The notes below the pieces were generated by a model. The model did no database searches. It was not told the origin of the DNA and worked only from the letters and a program-made list of their open reading frames with translations. From an uncultured Campylobacter sp. (GTDB taxonomy: Bacteria; Campylobacterota; Campylobacteria; Campylobacterales; Campylobacteraceae), in assembly GCF_938045205.1 (NCBI RefSeq), contig NZ_CALIMY010000149.1:1-11738 (forward strand): 11,738 nucleotides of DNA, given 5' to 3'. Below are positions 1 to 5,836 of this stretch, piece after piece. Positions within the stretch are counted from its first letter, which is position 1. Each line of letters opens with the position of its first letter. The translations under genes were made by a program, and so were the position numbers.

Positions 1-2
1 CA

Positions 3-305
3 AATTTAAGGTCAAATTCGAGCGGCGAAAATTCCGCGCAAAGCTCGGGCGCCGCGAACTCTGCGCAAGGCTCCGCCGGCGACGCAACAAATTCTAGCAC
101 CGGAGGCAAAGACAAAAATTCTAGCGTCGAAAACGAAAGCGAAAATTCCATGCCGAGCGCGGGCAGCGCAGAAAATTCCACACAAAATACGAATGCAAGC
201 GGTGAAGCGAAAAACGGCGCGGAAAATTTAAATGCAAATTTAAACGGCGATGCGCAAAATTCTATGCAAAATTCCGCGCAAAATAGCGATACGCAAAAAT
301 CATAA
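3..305 (+). CDS. tatB: C-terminal tail of probable TatB (partial, start lies left of the window)
   Basis: An open frame enters from the left edge and stops at TAA 303-305, giving 100 visible residues. The visible part is low complexity: I count about 22 Ser, 19 Asn and 14 Ala, with no hydrophobic segment, so it looks like a disordered soluble tail. The DNA repeats the element AAATTC, mostly as GAAAATTCC, at least seven times, reading as E-N-S or Q-N-S. The TatB call rests on position: it sits directly upstream of tatC and queA, an order known from C. jejuni. TatB is a single-span membrane protein that forms the Tat substrate receptor with TatC; its membrane helix would lie outside the window. 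The visible residues carry no TatB signature, so another gene upstream of tatC cannot be excluded. The next gene starts 15 nt downstream, consistent with an operon. Confidence 0.6.
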   Translation, partial: NLRSNSSGENSAQSSGAANSAQGSAGDATNSSTGGKDKNSSVENESENSMPSAGSAENSTQNTNASGEAKNGAENLNANLNGDAQNSMQNSAQNSDTQKS

Positions 306-320
306 TGAGAGAGAAATTTA

Positions 321-1076
321 ATGTTTGAAGAGCTAAAACCGCATCTAGCCGAGCTTCGCAAGCGCCTAGTTATCTGCGTTTTGTCCGTCATCGTCCTTTT
401 CATCGCGTGCTTCGGCTTTTGGGAAGATATTTTAGGCTTTATGACCCGTCCGCTGGTGCGCGTGCTTCCTAAAGGCAGTGAGATCATCTTTACCCAGCTT
501 GGCGAGACCTTTTTTACTGCGATGAAGGTATCGTTTTTCACCTCGTTACTTCTAGCGATGCCGATAATTTTCTGGCAGGTGTGGCTTTTCGTAGCGCCCG
601 GACTTTACGACAACGAGAAAAAATATGTCATCCCTTTCGTTAGTGGCGCGAGCATTATGTTCTTTTTAGGCGCGGCGTTTTGCTATTTTTTCGTAATCCC
701 CGTCGCGTTTAATTTCTTGGTAAATTTTGGCGCCAAGCAATTTACTGCGATGCCTACAATCGGCGAATATGTAGGCTTTTTCGCTAAGCTCGTCGTCGCA
801 TTCGGCATCAGCTTCGAGCTTCCTATAGTAACCTTTTTCCTCGCTAAGATCGGGCTTGTAACAAATAAAAGCCTGAGCGATTTTTTCCGCTACGCAATCG
901 TCATTATTTTCATCTTTGCGGCGGTGATGACGCCGCCGGACGTGCTTAGCCAGTTTATGCTCGCAACTCCGCTAATTGCACTTTATCTGCTCTCAATCTT
1001 CATCGCCAAAATGATAAATCCGTATAAGCCCGAGGATGACGAAGGCGAAAATTCCACGGACGTAGCGCAGGCGTGA
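321..1076 (+). CDS. tatC: TatC, Sec-independent protein translocase subunit
   Basis: TatC is the multi-span inner-membrane core of the twin-arginine translocase and binds the signal peptides of folded, often cofactor-loaded, proteins. The 251-residue product is close to the E. coli length (258). Family landmarks are all present: the N-terminal HLAELRKRL (8-16), FVAPGLYDNEK (90-100) with the conserved Glu at 99, FGISFELP (161-168) with Glu166, and TPPDVLSQ (204-211) with Asp207. Hydrophobic segments near 17-33, 68-90, 107-133, 153-175, 191-203 and 211-230 fit the six-helix fold. The ATG at 321 is preceded by GAGAG about 7 nt upstream; another ATG at 305 is in a different frame. The last 14 residues are acidic and contain G-E-N-S-T, echoing the E-N-S repeats of the upstream gene's tail. 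The stop is 1 nt before queA, so the two are probably co-transcribed and translationally coupled. Confidence 0.98.
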   Translation: MFEELKPHLAELRKRLVICVLSVIVLFIACFGFWEDILGFMTRPLVRVLPKGSEIIFTQLGETFFTAMKVSFFTSLLLAMPIIFWQVWLFVAPGLYDNEKKYVIPFVSGASIMFFLGAAFCYFFVIPVAFNFLVNFGAKQFTAMPTIGEYVGFFAKLVVAFGISFELPIVTFFLAKIGLVTNKSLSDFFRYAIVIIFIFAAVMTPPDVLSQFMLATPLIALYLLSIFIAKMINPYKPEDDEGENSTDVAQA

Positions 1077-1077
1077 G

Positions 1078-2097
1078 ATGGCGGATCTAAATTTAGTTGG
1101 CAGCTACGATTACGAGCTTCCTAGCGAGCTCATCGCAAGCGCTCCCGTCATGCCCAAACAAAGCGCGCGCCTACTGATCTACGACCGCGCCAAGCAGCAG
1201 ATCACGCACGCGCACTTCGGCGATCTGGCGGACGCCCTGCCGCCCTGCGATATTATTTTCAACGACACGCGAGTGATTAAGGCGCGCCTCTTCGGTCACA
1301 AAAACAGCGGTGGCAAGATCGAGCTTCTGTTAAACTCGCCGCTTGAGGGCAATAAATTTGGCGCCTATATTCGCGGCAGCGTCAAAGTAGGCAGCGAATT
1401 AAAATTTCAAAGCGGTTTTGAAGCGCGCGTTTGCGAGCTGATGGAAGGCGGGCTTCGCATCGTGCAGTTTGAGCAGGGCGGCGAAGCTTTAAACACCCAT
1501 GATGTTTTTGAAATTTGCGAACGTATCGGCCATGTGCCGCTGCCACCGTATATCAAGCGCACCGATACCAAGCAGGACGAAAGCTGGTATCAAAGCATCT
1601 TCGCGCGCGAGCAAGGCGCCGTCGCCGCACCCACCGCGAGCTTGCATTTTGATAGCGAGATGATTGCGGATTTGCGTCAAAATCACGATATCCACTTCAT
1701 CACGCTGCATGTGGGCGCGGGCACCTTCAAGCCCGTGGAAGTAGCGGATCTGCGCGAGCACAAGATGCACGGCGAGCTCTATTCCATCCCGCCGCAGACC
1801 GCGCAAATTCTAAAAAGCGAACGAAAAATTTTAGGCGTGGGTACGACCGTTACGAGAACGATCGAAAATTTTGCGCGCAACGGGCAAAGCAGCGGAATCT
1901 GCGAGCTGTTTTTGCACCCGGGCAACCCGCCGATAAGACAGAATTTTTTGCTTACAAATTTTCACCTACCCAAATCCACGCTGATAATGCTCGTAGCGAG
2001 CTTCATCGGGCTTGAGCGCACGCTTGAGCTCTACCGCATCGCAGTGGAGCAAAGATACCGCTTCTACTCCTATGGCGATGGGATGCTTGTGCTATGA
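1078..2097 (+). CDS. queA: QueA, S-adenosylmethionine:tRNA ribosyltransferase-isomerase
   Basis: QueA transfers and isomerises the ribosyl moiety of S-adenosylmethionine onto 7-aminomethyl-7-deazaguanine at the wobble position of GUN-anticodon tRNAs, making epoxyqueuosine in the cytoplasm. The 339-residue product is near full length (E. coli about 356). Conserved blocks are in the expected order: YDYELPSELIA (10-20), FNDTRVIKARLFG (61-73), GHVPLPPYI (151-159), GAVAAPTASLHF (180-191), HVGAGTFKPV (211-220), VGTTVTR (254-260), NFHLPKSTL (294-302) and the C-terminal YSYGDGM (330-336). The start at 1078 lies 1 nt after the tatC stop, with no strong Shine-Dalgarno sequence, which suggests reinitiation after tatC. 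Its end overlaps the next gene by 4 nt (ATGA). No frameshift or missing block was seen. Confidence 0.98.
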   Translation: MADLNLVGSYDYELPSELIASAPVMPKQSARLLIYDRAKQQITHAHFGDLADALPPCDIIFNDTRVIKARLFGHKNSGGKIELLLNSPLEGNKFGAYIRGSVKVGSELKFQSGFEARVCELMEGGLRIVQFEQGGEALNTHDVFEICERIGHVPLPPYIKRTDTKQDESWYQSIFAREQGAVAAPTASLHFDSEMIADLRQNHDIHFITLHVGAGTFKPVEVADLREHKMHGELYSIPPQTAQILKSERKILGVGTTVTRTIENFARNGQSSGICELFLHPGNPPIRQNFLLTNFHLPKSTLIMLVASFIGLERTLELYRIAVEQRYRFYSYGDGMLVL

Positions 2098-3131
2098 AAG
2101 CCGTGGTTTTAGGCGCGCTAGCAATATTGGCTGCGACGGCAGGCTTTGCGGCAAGAAAATTTTTTGCTAAAAAGCCCGCCGTAAGCGGCAAAATTTTCTC
2201 CGCTGCGCCTAAAGCCAAAGAAAGTGATTCCGTCGTGCCTAGACGCGAGGATATCGCGCAGATCGATATTTTAAAAATTTTAAAATTCCAAAGCGAAATT
2301 TTATTTGAGGAGTGCACGAAATACGACAGCACGCTATATCTTAGCTTCCCGCCGCAGCTGCCACGTATCTACGGCGGCGAGGTGCTAAATCTCACTAGCG
2401 CGGTTTTTGACGCGTGCGAGTTTTTCCTACAAAATATTGCTGAACCGATCCGCGTAAGCGTGGAATTTAGCAGTAAGGAACTTAGAGCGAATATGAGCTC
2501 TATCAAGCTCGATGTTCGAGTAGGTATCGATCGCGAGCTAAAGGATCCGCGCACCTATGCGCTTAAAGGTGCGCTAGAAAGCGCTGCTAGCACGGATGAT
2601 GAGTATCTTACTTCGGCGCAGACCCATTTGCGTGCACTCGGTTCGCATCCAAGTATTGGAGCCGACGGGCGCGGAACCTTTATCAAAATGGATGCCGTGC
2701 TTAGCTGCTTCGCGCAGCAGAGCTTTAGCGCCAAAAAATACGACTACAACGTCATAATCACGCACAAAAACCGCGCGATCTTCGAGGAGCTGCGAGATTT
2801 TTTGAGCGGGCTTGGTTGCGAAGTGATGCCAAACTCCAACTGGGAGAGCGCGAAGAGGCACCTAAACGACTTCATCTACGTAGCCGACGTCGTCATCCTT
2901 GACGCCGAGATCCTGCGCGCCAATATAAGCGAAATAAACTACCTCAACGCGCTGGAAAAAGACGGGGTATTTTTCATATTTTTGCTCAAAAACAAACACT
3001 CGCTCAAGGTTCTGGAGGGGCTAAATTTTAAATTTTTCAAGCTCGAGATGCCATATTTCTACGATGAGTTTTACGCCACGCTCGATATCATCGAAAAGAT
3101 CAAAAACGATGAGAACTTCTTGGGGCTGTAG
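2094..3131 (+). CDS. Membrane-anchored protein with degenerate HATPase-like and pseudo-receiver regions
   Basis: I do not recognise this 345-residue protein by name. Residues about 3-20 are a single hydrophobic anchor followed by a basic stretch (RKFFAKK). Residues about 88-202 follow the outline of a histidine-kinase ATPase domain: a loop like 'P-x-x-x-x-G-G' at 90-95, a helix L-T-S-A-V-F-D-A-C-E-F at 100-110 where the N-box Asn would be Asp106, a strand ending near RVGID (142-146) where the DxGxG motif is missing, and GRGTFIKM (192-199) resembling the G2/last-strand 'GT.F' motif. Residues about 217-337 follow a response-regulator receiver: VVILDAEI (266-273) with Asp270 where the phospho-acceptor sits, and FFKLEMP (314-320) with Lys316 in the switch-lysine position, but strand 1 ends THKN (223-226) without the acidic pair. 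There is no sensor or His-box region. ATPase activity is therefore unlikely; a scaffold or regulatory role is inference. It overlaps queA by ATGA, so expression is coupled. Confidence 0.85.
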   Translation: MKAVVLGALAILAATAGFAARKFFAKKPAVSGKIFSAAPKAKESDSVVPRREDIAQIDILKILKFQSEILFEECTKYDSTLYLSFPPQLPRIYGGEVLNLTSAVFDACEFFLQNIAEPIRVSVEFSSKELRANMSSIKLDVRVGIDRELKDPRTYALKGALESAASTDDEYLTSAQTHLRALGSHPSIGADGRGTFIKMDAVLSCFAQQSFSAKKYDYNVIITHKNRAIFEELRDFLSGLGCEVMPNSNWESAKRHLNDFIYVADVVILDAEILRANISEINYLNALEKDGVFFIFLLKNKHSLKVLEGLNFKFFKLEMPYFYDEFYATLDIIEKIKNDENFLGL

Positions 3132-3170
3132 CGAACGGGTAACGACAAATTTAAAACCAAAGAGATTGAA

Positions 3171-3623
3171 GTGATATATTTTGACTTAGATTGGATCAAG
3201 GGCAATATAAAAGATAGCGAATATGCCTTAAGGCAGCGGCGATACGAGGCGTATTTAGCAGGGCTGCATAAAAATATGCATACGCTAGAAAGAATTTTTG
3301 CGGGCATAAATTTCAACGATGCGCTATTGCTACCTAAAAAGCAAATTAATGAAAAGTTGCATTTGAAATTTTACATCGGAGATTTGCAAAATGGATATTA
3401 TGAACTAAAATGCGTTATGAGCTCTGATCAAAGATGCGGCGCGGCAGCAGGCGAAATAATAACGAGCGAGATATTTTACGAAAATGGCAATTACCGCTTC
3501 TCTTTCATCCTCGCTTGCTTAAAGGAATACGCCGTTAACTTTTCCAGGATAGATAGCCTTAAATTTAACGCGATTTCGCAGAAAAAATACCACTTTGAGC
3601 ATAAGAAATTTAAACTTTTATAG
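3171..3623 (+). CDS. Hypothetical protein, 150 residues, GTG start
   Basis: I do not recognise this gene. It begins with GTG, preceded by AAAGAG 6 nt upstream, 39 nt after the previous stop, and is read in the same direction as the tatC-queA unit. The product has no signal peptide or membrane helix. The first 60 residues are charged and probably helical (ALRQRRYEAYLAGLHKN, 19-35). The second half alternates hydrophobic and polar residues as in beta strands (LHLKFYIGDL 63-72; GYYELKCVM 75-83; YRFSFILACL 108-117), and the C-terminus is very basic (KKYHFEHKKFK, 138-148). The opening Y-F-x-x-x-W pattern faintly recalls the DUF4085 family as I remember it, which is not a firm call. Codon use is more AT-rich than in queA. 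A hairpin follows the stop at once. It could be an accessory cargo gene at the edge of a decayed insertion zone. Confidence 0.7.
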   Translation: MIYFDLDWIKGNIKDSEYALRQRRYEAYLAGLHKNMHTLERIFAGINFNDALLLPKKQINEKLHLKFYIGDLQNGYYELKCVMSSDQRCGAAAGEIITSEIFYENGNYRFSFILACLKEYAVNFSRIDSLKFNAISQKKYHFEHKKFKLL

Positions 3624-3629
3624 AAAACC

Positions 3630-3649
3630 GCGCGCCTCATCGGTCGCGC
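3630..3649 (+). terminator. Hairpin after the rightward gene block, possible terminator
   Basis: GCGCGCC (3630-3636) pairs with GG-T-CGCGC (3642-3649) across a 5-nt loop, with one bulged T. It starts 6 nt after the stop codon at 3621-3623. The following sequence (ATAAAATTTTA) is AT-rich but lacks a clean T run, so intrinsic termination is plausible, not certain. Confidence 0.4.
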
Positions 3650-3782
3650 ATAAAATTTTACCCGTAAAAATCGCGCCCTTAAATTTATCCCACTTGCAAG
3701 CCGCAAATAGCGTAAATTCCGTCGCGCCTTACAGCTAAATTTATTAAATTTAACATAGTCCACGCACAAGCAAGTTTATTTC

Positions 3783-3840
3783 GTCCGCTTACCTCAAAAA
3801 CGCTCAAGCTCCATTTTTAAAATTTACGCCTCAAGCGGAC
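3783..3840. repeat. Inverted repeat GTCCGCTT...AAGCGGAC
   Basis: GTCCGCTT at 3783-3790 is the exact reverse complement of AAGCGGAC at 3833-3840, 42 nt apart. The spacer also carries CGCTCAAGC and GCCTCAAGC, a near-direct repeat pair. With a long loop this is a poor terminator; it may be a remnant of an element end or chance. Confidence 0.4.
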
Positions 3841-3922
3841 TTAAGAAATTTTACAAGCGGCATAATCTGTTTTGAAGCGCCCGATAAGACGTATATAAAG
3901 CGAGTAAATTTAAGAATTTAGT

Positions 3923-3938
3923 GCGAGGCTCGGCTCGC
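3923..3938 (-). terminator. Hairpin downstream of the peptidoglycan-binding remnant
   Basis: GCGAG (3923-3927) and CTCGC (3934-3938) form a 5-bp GC stem with a 6-nt loop, 10 nt beyond the leftward stop at 3949-3951. There is no T run after it, so function as a terminator is uncertain. Confidence 0.3.
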
Positions 3939-3948
3939 GATTTAAATT

Positions 3949-4305
3949 TTATCTTCTGCCCTCTTTTTTAGCCCTGACCGCCTCATAAAGCTCGTCGATC
4001 GAGGTCGCGGACGAGCCAGAGTATTTCTGCGCCGCTCGCATAGTCTTTTTGCCCCACTTGCCGTCGATCGTCACGCCGTAGCCGCTAAACATCAAACTTT
4101 GCTGGATATAATAGACTTTATATTACTGCGTCATACTTTGTTGCTTCTGCACTTCGTGCTCGGCATCTTTTACCTGCTCACTTTTATAAACAGCATCAGC
4201 CGTAAAGTATGCTAGCACTAAAGCTCCAGCGATCGGAACGACAAGGGTAACAAATCTATTATTTACGTTAGAAGTCAAGCCTTCTAAAATGCCTTTGCAA
4301 CGCAA
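3949..4305 (-). pseudogene. Membrane protein with C-terminal peptidoglycan-binding domain, interrupted by an in-frame TAA
   Basis: Two leftward open segments lie in one frame, separated only by a single TAA at 4125-4123. The first (TTG at 4305, 60 residues) has one hydrophobic span (FVTLVVPIAGALVLAYF) and a charged, probably coiled segment ending S-M-T-Q. The second, 57 residues to the TAA at 3951-3949, carries YIQQSLMFSGYGVTIDGKWG followed by KKTMRAAQKY. This matches the PG_binding_1 pattern, in which a Q-x-x-L helix and G-Y precede D-G-x-x-G-x-x-T, known from phage endolysins and other wall hydrolases. Reading the TAA as CAA (Gln) restores a 118-residue membrane-plus-wall-binding protein, so a C-to-T nonsense change is the simplest explanation. 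The second half has no credible start or ribosome binding site of its own. TTG is a weak start choice and overlaps the upstream hydrophobic ORF. It could also be two unrelated fragments, but the shared frame argues against that. Confidence 0.6.
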
Positions 4306-4448
4306 AACACTATAAAAGCAGGAATGGAAGCTATAACGGCATTAAAACCACCCAAAATGGCTATGACGCCAAAAACGATAACCGCAGCTGCAAGTCCATC
4401 AAAAGCACCACTACCAGCAAGAAAACCTAGAGAAAATTCATAATCTAT
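4284..4448 (-). pseudogene. Small holin-like hydrophobic ORF without a standard start codon
   Basis: A leftward frame runs from a TAA at 4454-4452 to TAG at 4286-4284 and encodes 55 residues, mostly hydrophobic (GLAAAVIVFGVIAILGG, then ASIPAFIVFCVA), enough for two membrane helices joined by a short turn. It contains no ATG, GTG or TTG before the first helix. An ATA codon at 4448-4446 sits where a start would be expected (a one-base change from ATG), and an ATG at 4443 is in another frame and stops after four codons. Its 3' end overlaps the next leftward ORF by 22 nt, as in compact phage or plasmid cassettes. The size and hydrophobicity recall holins, but I do not recognise a family. It may be a start-codon mutant or a truncated fragment of a larger membrane protein. 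Confidence 0.4.
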
Positions 4449-4505
4449 CTTTTAAAATTTAAGTAGCGTAATGCTCCCAAATTTAAATTTAATCAGAGAA
4501 TTACA

Positions 4506-4533
4506 AAAATTTATCTGTCAGCGGACGGCGACA
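4506..4533 (-). terminator. Probable terminator of the zinc-ribbon membrane gene
   Basis: Reading leftward, TGTC-GC (4533-4528) pairs with GC-GACA (4522-4516, with one bulged base) around a 5-nt loop and is followed by ATTTTT (4511-4506). The hairpin starts 4 nt after the TAG stop at 4538. Stem plus T run is the classical intrinsic terminator layout, though the stem is short. Confidence 0.4.
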
Positions 4534-4537
4534 TAGA

Positions 4538-4834
4538 CTAATTAACGTGCTTCATAATCCTATTAAATTGTGGACTGTGATCTCGCGCCATAAAAATAGA
4601 AGCAATTATACCTATAACTCCTATAGCTAAGATGATGTAAAATATTGTACCACTATCTTTAGTAAAAGTTCCTATAAACCAAAGCCAAACTATAGAACCA
4701 AGAAGTGTCTTTATCCATGGTCTGCGATAAGATATCTCCGCCTGGCACCCACCGCATACGATTGCTCCGTATTTGATGTCGTCTTTGCCACAAAATGGGC
4801 ACATTAAATGATCCGGATGTTCATTCTCTGCCAT
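4538..4834 (-). CDS. Zinc-ribbon protein with two membrane helices
   Basis: The 98-residue product begins with a compact zinc ribbon, Cys12-P-F-Cys15 and Cys27-G-G-Cys30, separated by 11 residues. It is followed by two hydrophobic stretches, about 41-56 (IKTLLGSIVWLWFIGTF region) and about 63-83 (IFYIILAIGVIGIIASIF), and a short basic tail. The layout suggests a cytoplasmic zinc knuckle tethered to the inner membrane. Such small ribbon-membrane proteins are common in bacteria and mostly uncharacterised, so no function is assigned. The ATG at 4834 is well supported: AAAGGAG lies 5 nt upstream, the best ribosome binding site in this window. A TATAAT box lies a further 18 nt back, and a hairpin with T run follows the stop. 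It therefore looks intact and independently expressed, unlike the decayed ORFs further left. Its base composition is more AT-rich than the ribosomal cluster, hinting at accessory origin. Confidence 0.8.
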   Translation of the reverse strand: MAENEHPDHLMCPFCGKDDIKYGAIVCGGCQAEISYRRPWIKTLLGSIVWLWFIGTFTKDSGTIFYIILAIGVIGIIASIFMARDHSPQFNRIMKHVN

Positions 4835-4863
4835 AATTTCTCCTTTGAAAAAATATAGGTGGA

Positions 4864-4869
4864 ATTATA
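4864..4869 (-). promoter_or_regulatory. -10 box for the zinc-ribbon gene
   Basis: Leftward, a perfect TATAAT lies inside TATATATAAT, about 30 nt before the ATG at 4834, which would give a 5' leader of roughly 20-25 nt. No clear -35 is visible, which is normal for Campylobacter sigma-70 promoters. Confidence 0.45.
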
Positions 4870-4918
4870 TATATAAGAGCGGGCTTAAATTTTAAAATTT
4901 AGAGTTTAAAATAGGGGG

Positions 4919-4947
4919 AATTTTAGCGGCTTTGTACCGCTAAAATT
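4919..4947 (-). terminator. Hairpin closing the rpsF-ssb-rpsR unit
   Basis: AATTTTAGCGG (4919-4929) and CCGCTAAAATT (4937-4947) are perfect reverse complements, giving an 11-bp stem with a 7-nt loop. The stem begins at the last base of the rpsR stop codon. Leftward it is followed by CCCCC and then TATTTT, so there is no ideal T run, but the strong stem at this position suggests termination or mRNA end protection. Confidence 0.55.
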
Positions 4948-5207
4948 TAAAGATTTTCGAATGGATTTACGACCACGTCTTTACGATCGACGATGTAAGG
5001 TATGAGGGCTGCTTGGCGCGCGCGCTTGATAGCCTTTTCTACCATCTCTTGGTATTTTTTGCTGGTGCCGGTTAAGCGGCGCGGCATAATCTTAAAGCGC
5101 TCGCTTAGGCAGTGCTTTAGCAGCGCTGTGTCCTTATAATCGATAAATTCGATCTTTGCTTCCGTAAATTTGCAATACTTCCTAGTATATTTTCTCTTAT
5201 CTGCCAT
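4947..5207 (-). CDS. rpsR: 30S ribosomal protein S18
   Basis: S18 binds next to S6 on the platform of the 30S subunit. The 86-residue product has the family core: RKYCKF (8-13 region), IDYKD..LLKHCLSERFKIMPRR, where most homologues have S-E-R-G-K-I, then LTGTSKKYQ and the basic helix AIKRARQAALIPY. The C-terminus extends as an Asp/Val-rich tail ending NPFENL. The ATG at 5207 is preceded by AAGGAA about 6 nt upstream. It is the third gene of the conserved rpsF-ssb-rpsR cluster, 13 nt after ssb, and a strong hairpin follows it. Expression should be governed from the rpsF leader, where a possible S6:S18 binding hairpin lies. Confidence 0.98.
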   Translation of the reverse strand: MADKRKYTRKYCKFTEAKIEFIDYKDTALLKHCLSERFKIMPRRLTGTSKKYQEMVEKAIKRARQAALIPYIVDRKDVVVNPFENL

Positions 5208-5220
5208 GATTTTTCCTTAA

Positions 5221-5826
5221 TTAAAATGGGATCGTGTCGTTGCCGTCATCGTACTTATCGGCATCGACATCGACTTCCGGAATCGTGCTTTCGTAACTCT
5301 GCTCTTTTTGTTTAGGCGCGTTGTAATCGTTTTTTGCGCCTCTAGAATTTGAGTTTTGTCTATTAGTATAGCTATTTCCGCCGCCGTAATTACCGCCGCC
5401 GCCGCCATAGCTAGAATTTCCTCCGCCGTAGCCGCCGGAGCTTCCACCATAATTGCCGCCCTCGTAATTACCGCCTTGATTATAGCCGCCGCTTCCACCT
5501 TGATTGCTTCCTAGCATCTCCATCGTATCTACGCTGATAGAGTGTTTGCTTCGGTTCTGTCCGTTTTGATCCTGCCACTGATCTAGCTTCAAACGGCCTT
5601 CGATCAAAATTTTACTGCCTTTTCGCAAGTATTGGTTTGCGATCTCGGCCGTGCGACCGAAAAAATCTATGTCTATAAAGCACGTTTCTTCGCGTTTCTC
5701 GCCGTTTGAGCTATTGTATCTGCGAGTGACGGCGATACCGGTTTTGCCTACGGCAGTGCCCGTTTGCAGATATCTAAGCTCGATATCTCGGGTCAAATTA
5801 CCTACCAAAACTACTTTATTAAACAT
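5221..5826 (-). CDS. ssb: Single-stranded DNA-binding protein SSB
   Basis: SSB coats single-stranded DNA during replication, repair and recombination and recruits partners through its acidic tip. The 201-residue product has an OB-fold domain at about 1-105, beginning MFNKVVLVGNLTRD and including TAVGKTGIAVTRR, CFIDIDFFGRTAE and GSKILIEGRLK. A Gly/Asn/Tyr-rich flexible linker spans about 108-155 with several G-G-N-Y and G-G-Y-G-G units. The canonical tip is D-D-G-N-D-T-I-P-F at the very end (193-201). AAGGAT lies about 6 nt before the ATG at 5826. It starts 10 nt after the rpsF stop, in the usual S6-SSB-S18 order. The repetitive linker codons (CCGCC and related units on the plus strand) make this stretch prone to length variation. 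Confidence 0.98.
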   Translation of the reverse strand: MFNKVVLVGNLTRDIELRYLQTGTAVGKTGIAVTRRYNSSNGEKREETCFIDIDFFGRTAEIANQYLRKGSKILIEGRLKLDQWQDQNGQNRSKHSISVDTMEMLGSNQGGSGGYNQGGNYEGGNYGGSSGGYGGGNSSYGGGGGNYGGGNSYTNRQNSNSRGAKNDYNAPKQKEQSYESTIPEVDVDADKYDDGNDTIPF

Positions 5827-5836
5827 ATTTTATCCT

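Larger units (their letters stand above)
3650..3948. other. Intergenic stretch between convergent units, no gene seen
   Basis: About 300 bases with no supportable coding region on either strand. It contains AT-rich runs (AAATTTATTAAATTTAA near 3736-3752), an 8-bp perfect inverted repeat with a long spacer (3783-3790 / 3833-3840), and a hairpin at 3923-3938. Short open frames here run across the boundary of the preceding gene on the opposite strand and look like chance. Confidence 0.6.

Noticed and set aside
1489..1806. 105-codon open frame on the minus strand inside queA
   Set aside because: It lies wholly within the conserved queA reading frame and has no family motif; a shadow of GC-biased codons.
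2003..2332. 109-codon minus-strand open frame across the queA end
   Set aside because: It spans the end of queA and the start of the pseudo-receiver gene on the other strand and has no motifs or start signal.
3491..3769. 92-codon minus-strand open frame after the 150-residue gene
   Set aside because: It is antisense to that gene's end, has basic low-information sequence and no ribosome binding site, so treated as chance.
3949..4092. Separate small gene starting at ATG 4092 for the peptidoglycan-binding piece
   Set aside because: The ATG falls inside the conserved domain pattern, after its first helix, and has no ribosome binding site; a nonsense-split longer gene fits better.
5370..5500. 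GCC/CCG-rich repeats taken as a possible tandem-repeat element
   Set aside because: They encode the Gly-rich linker of SSB in frame, a normal feature of this protein.
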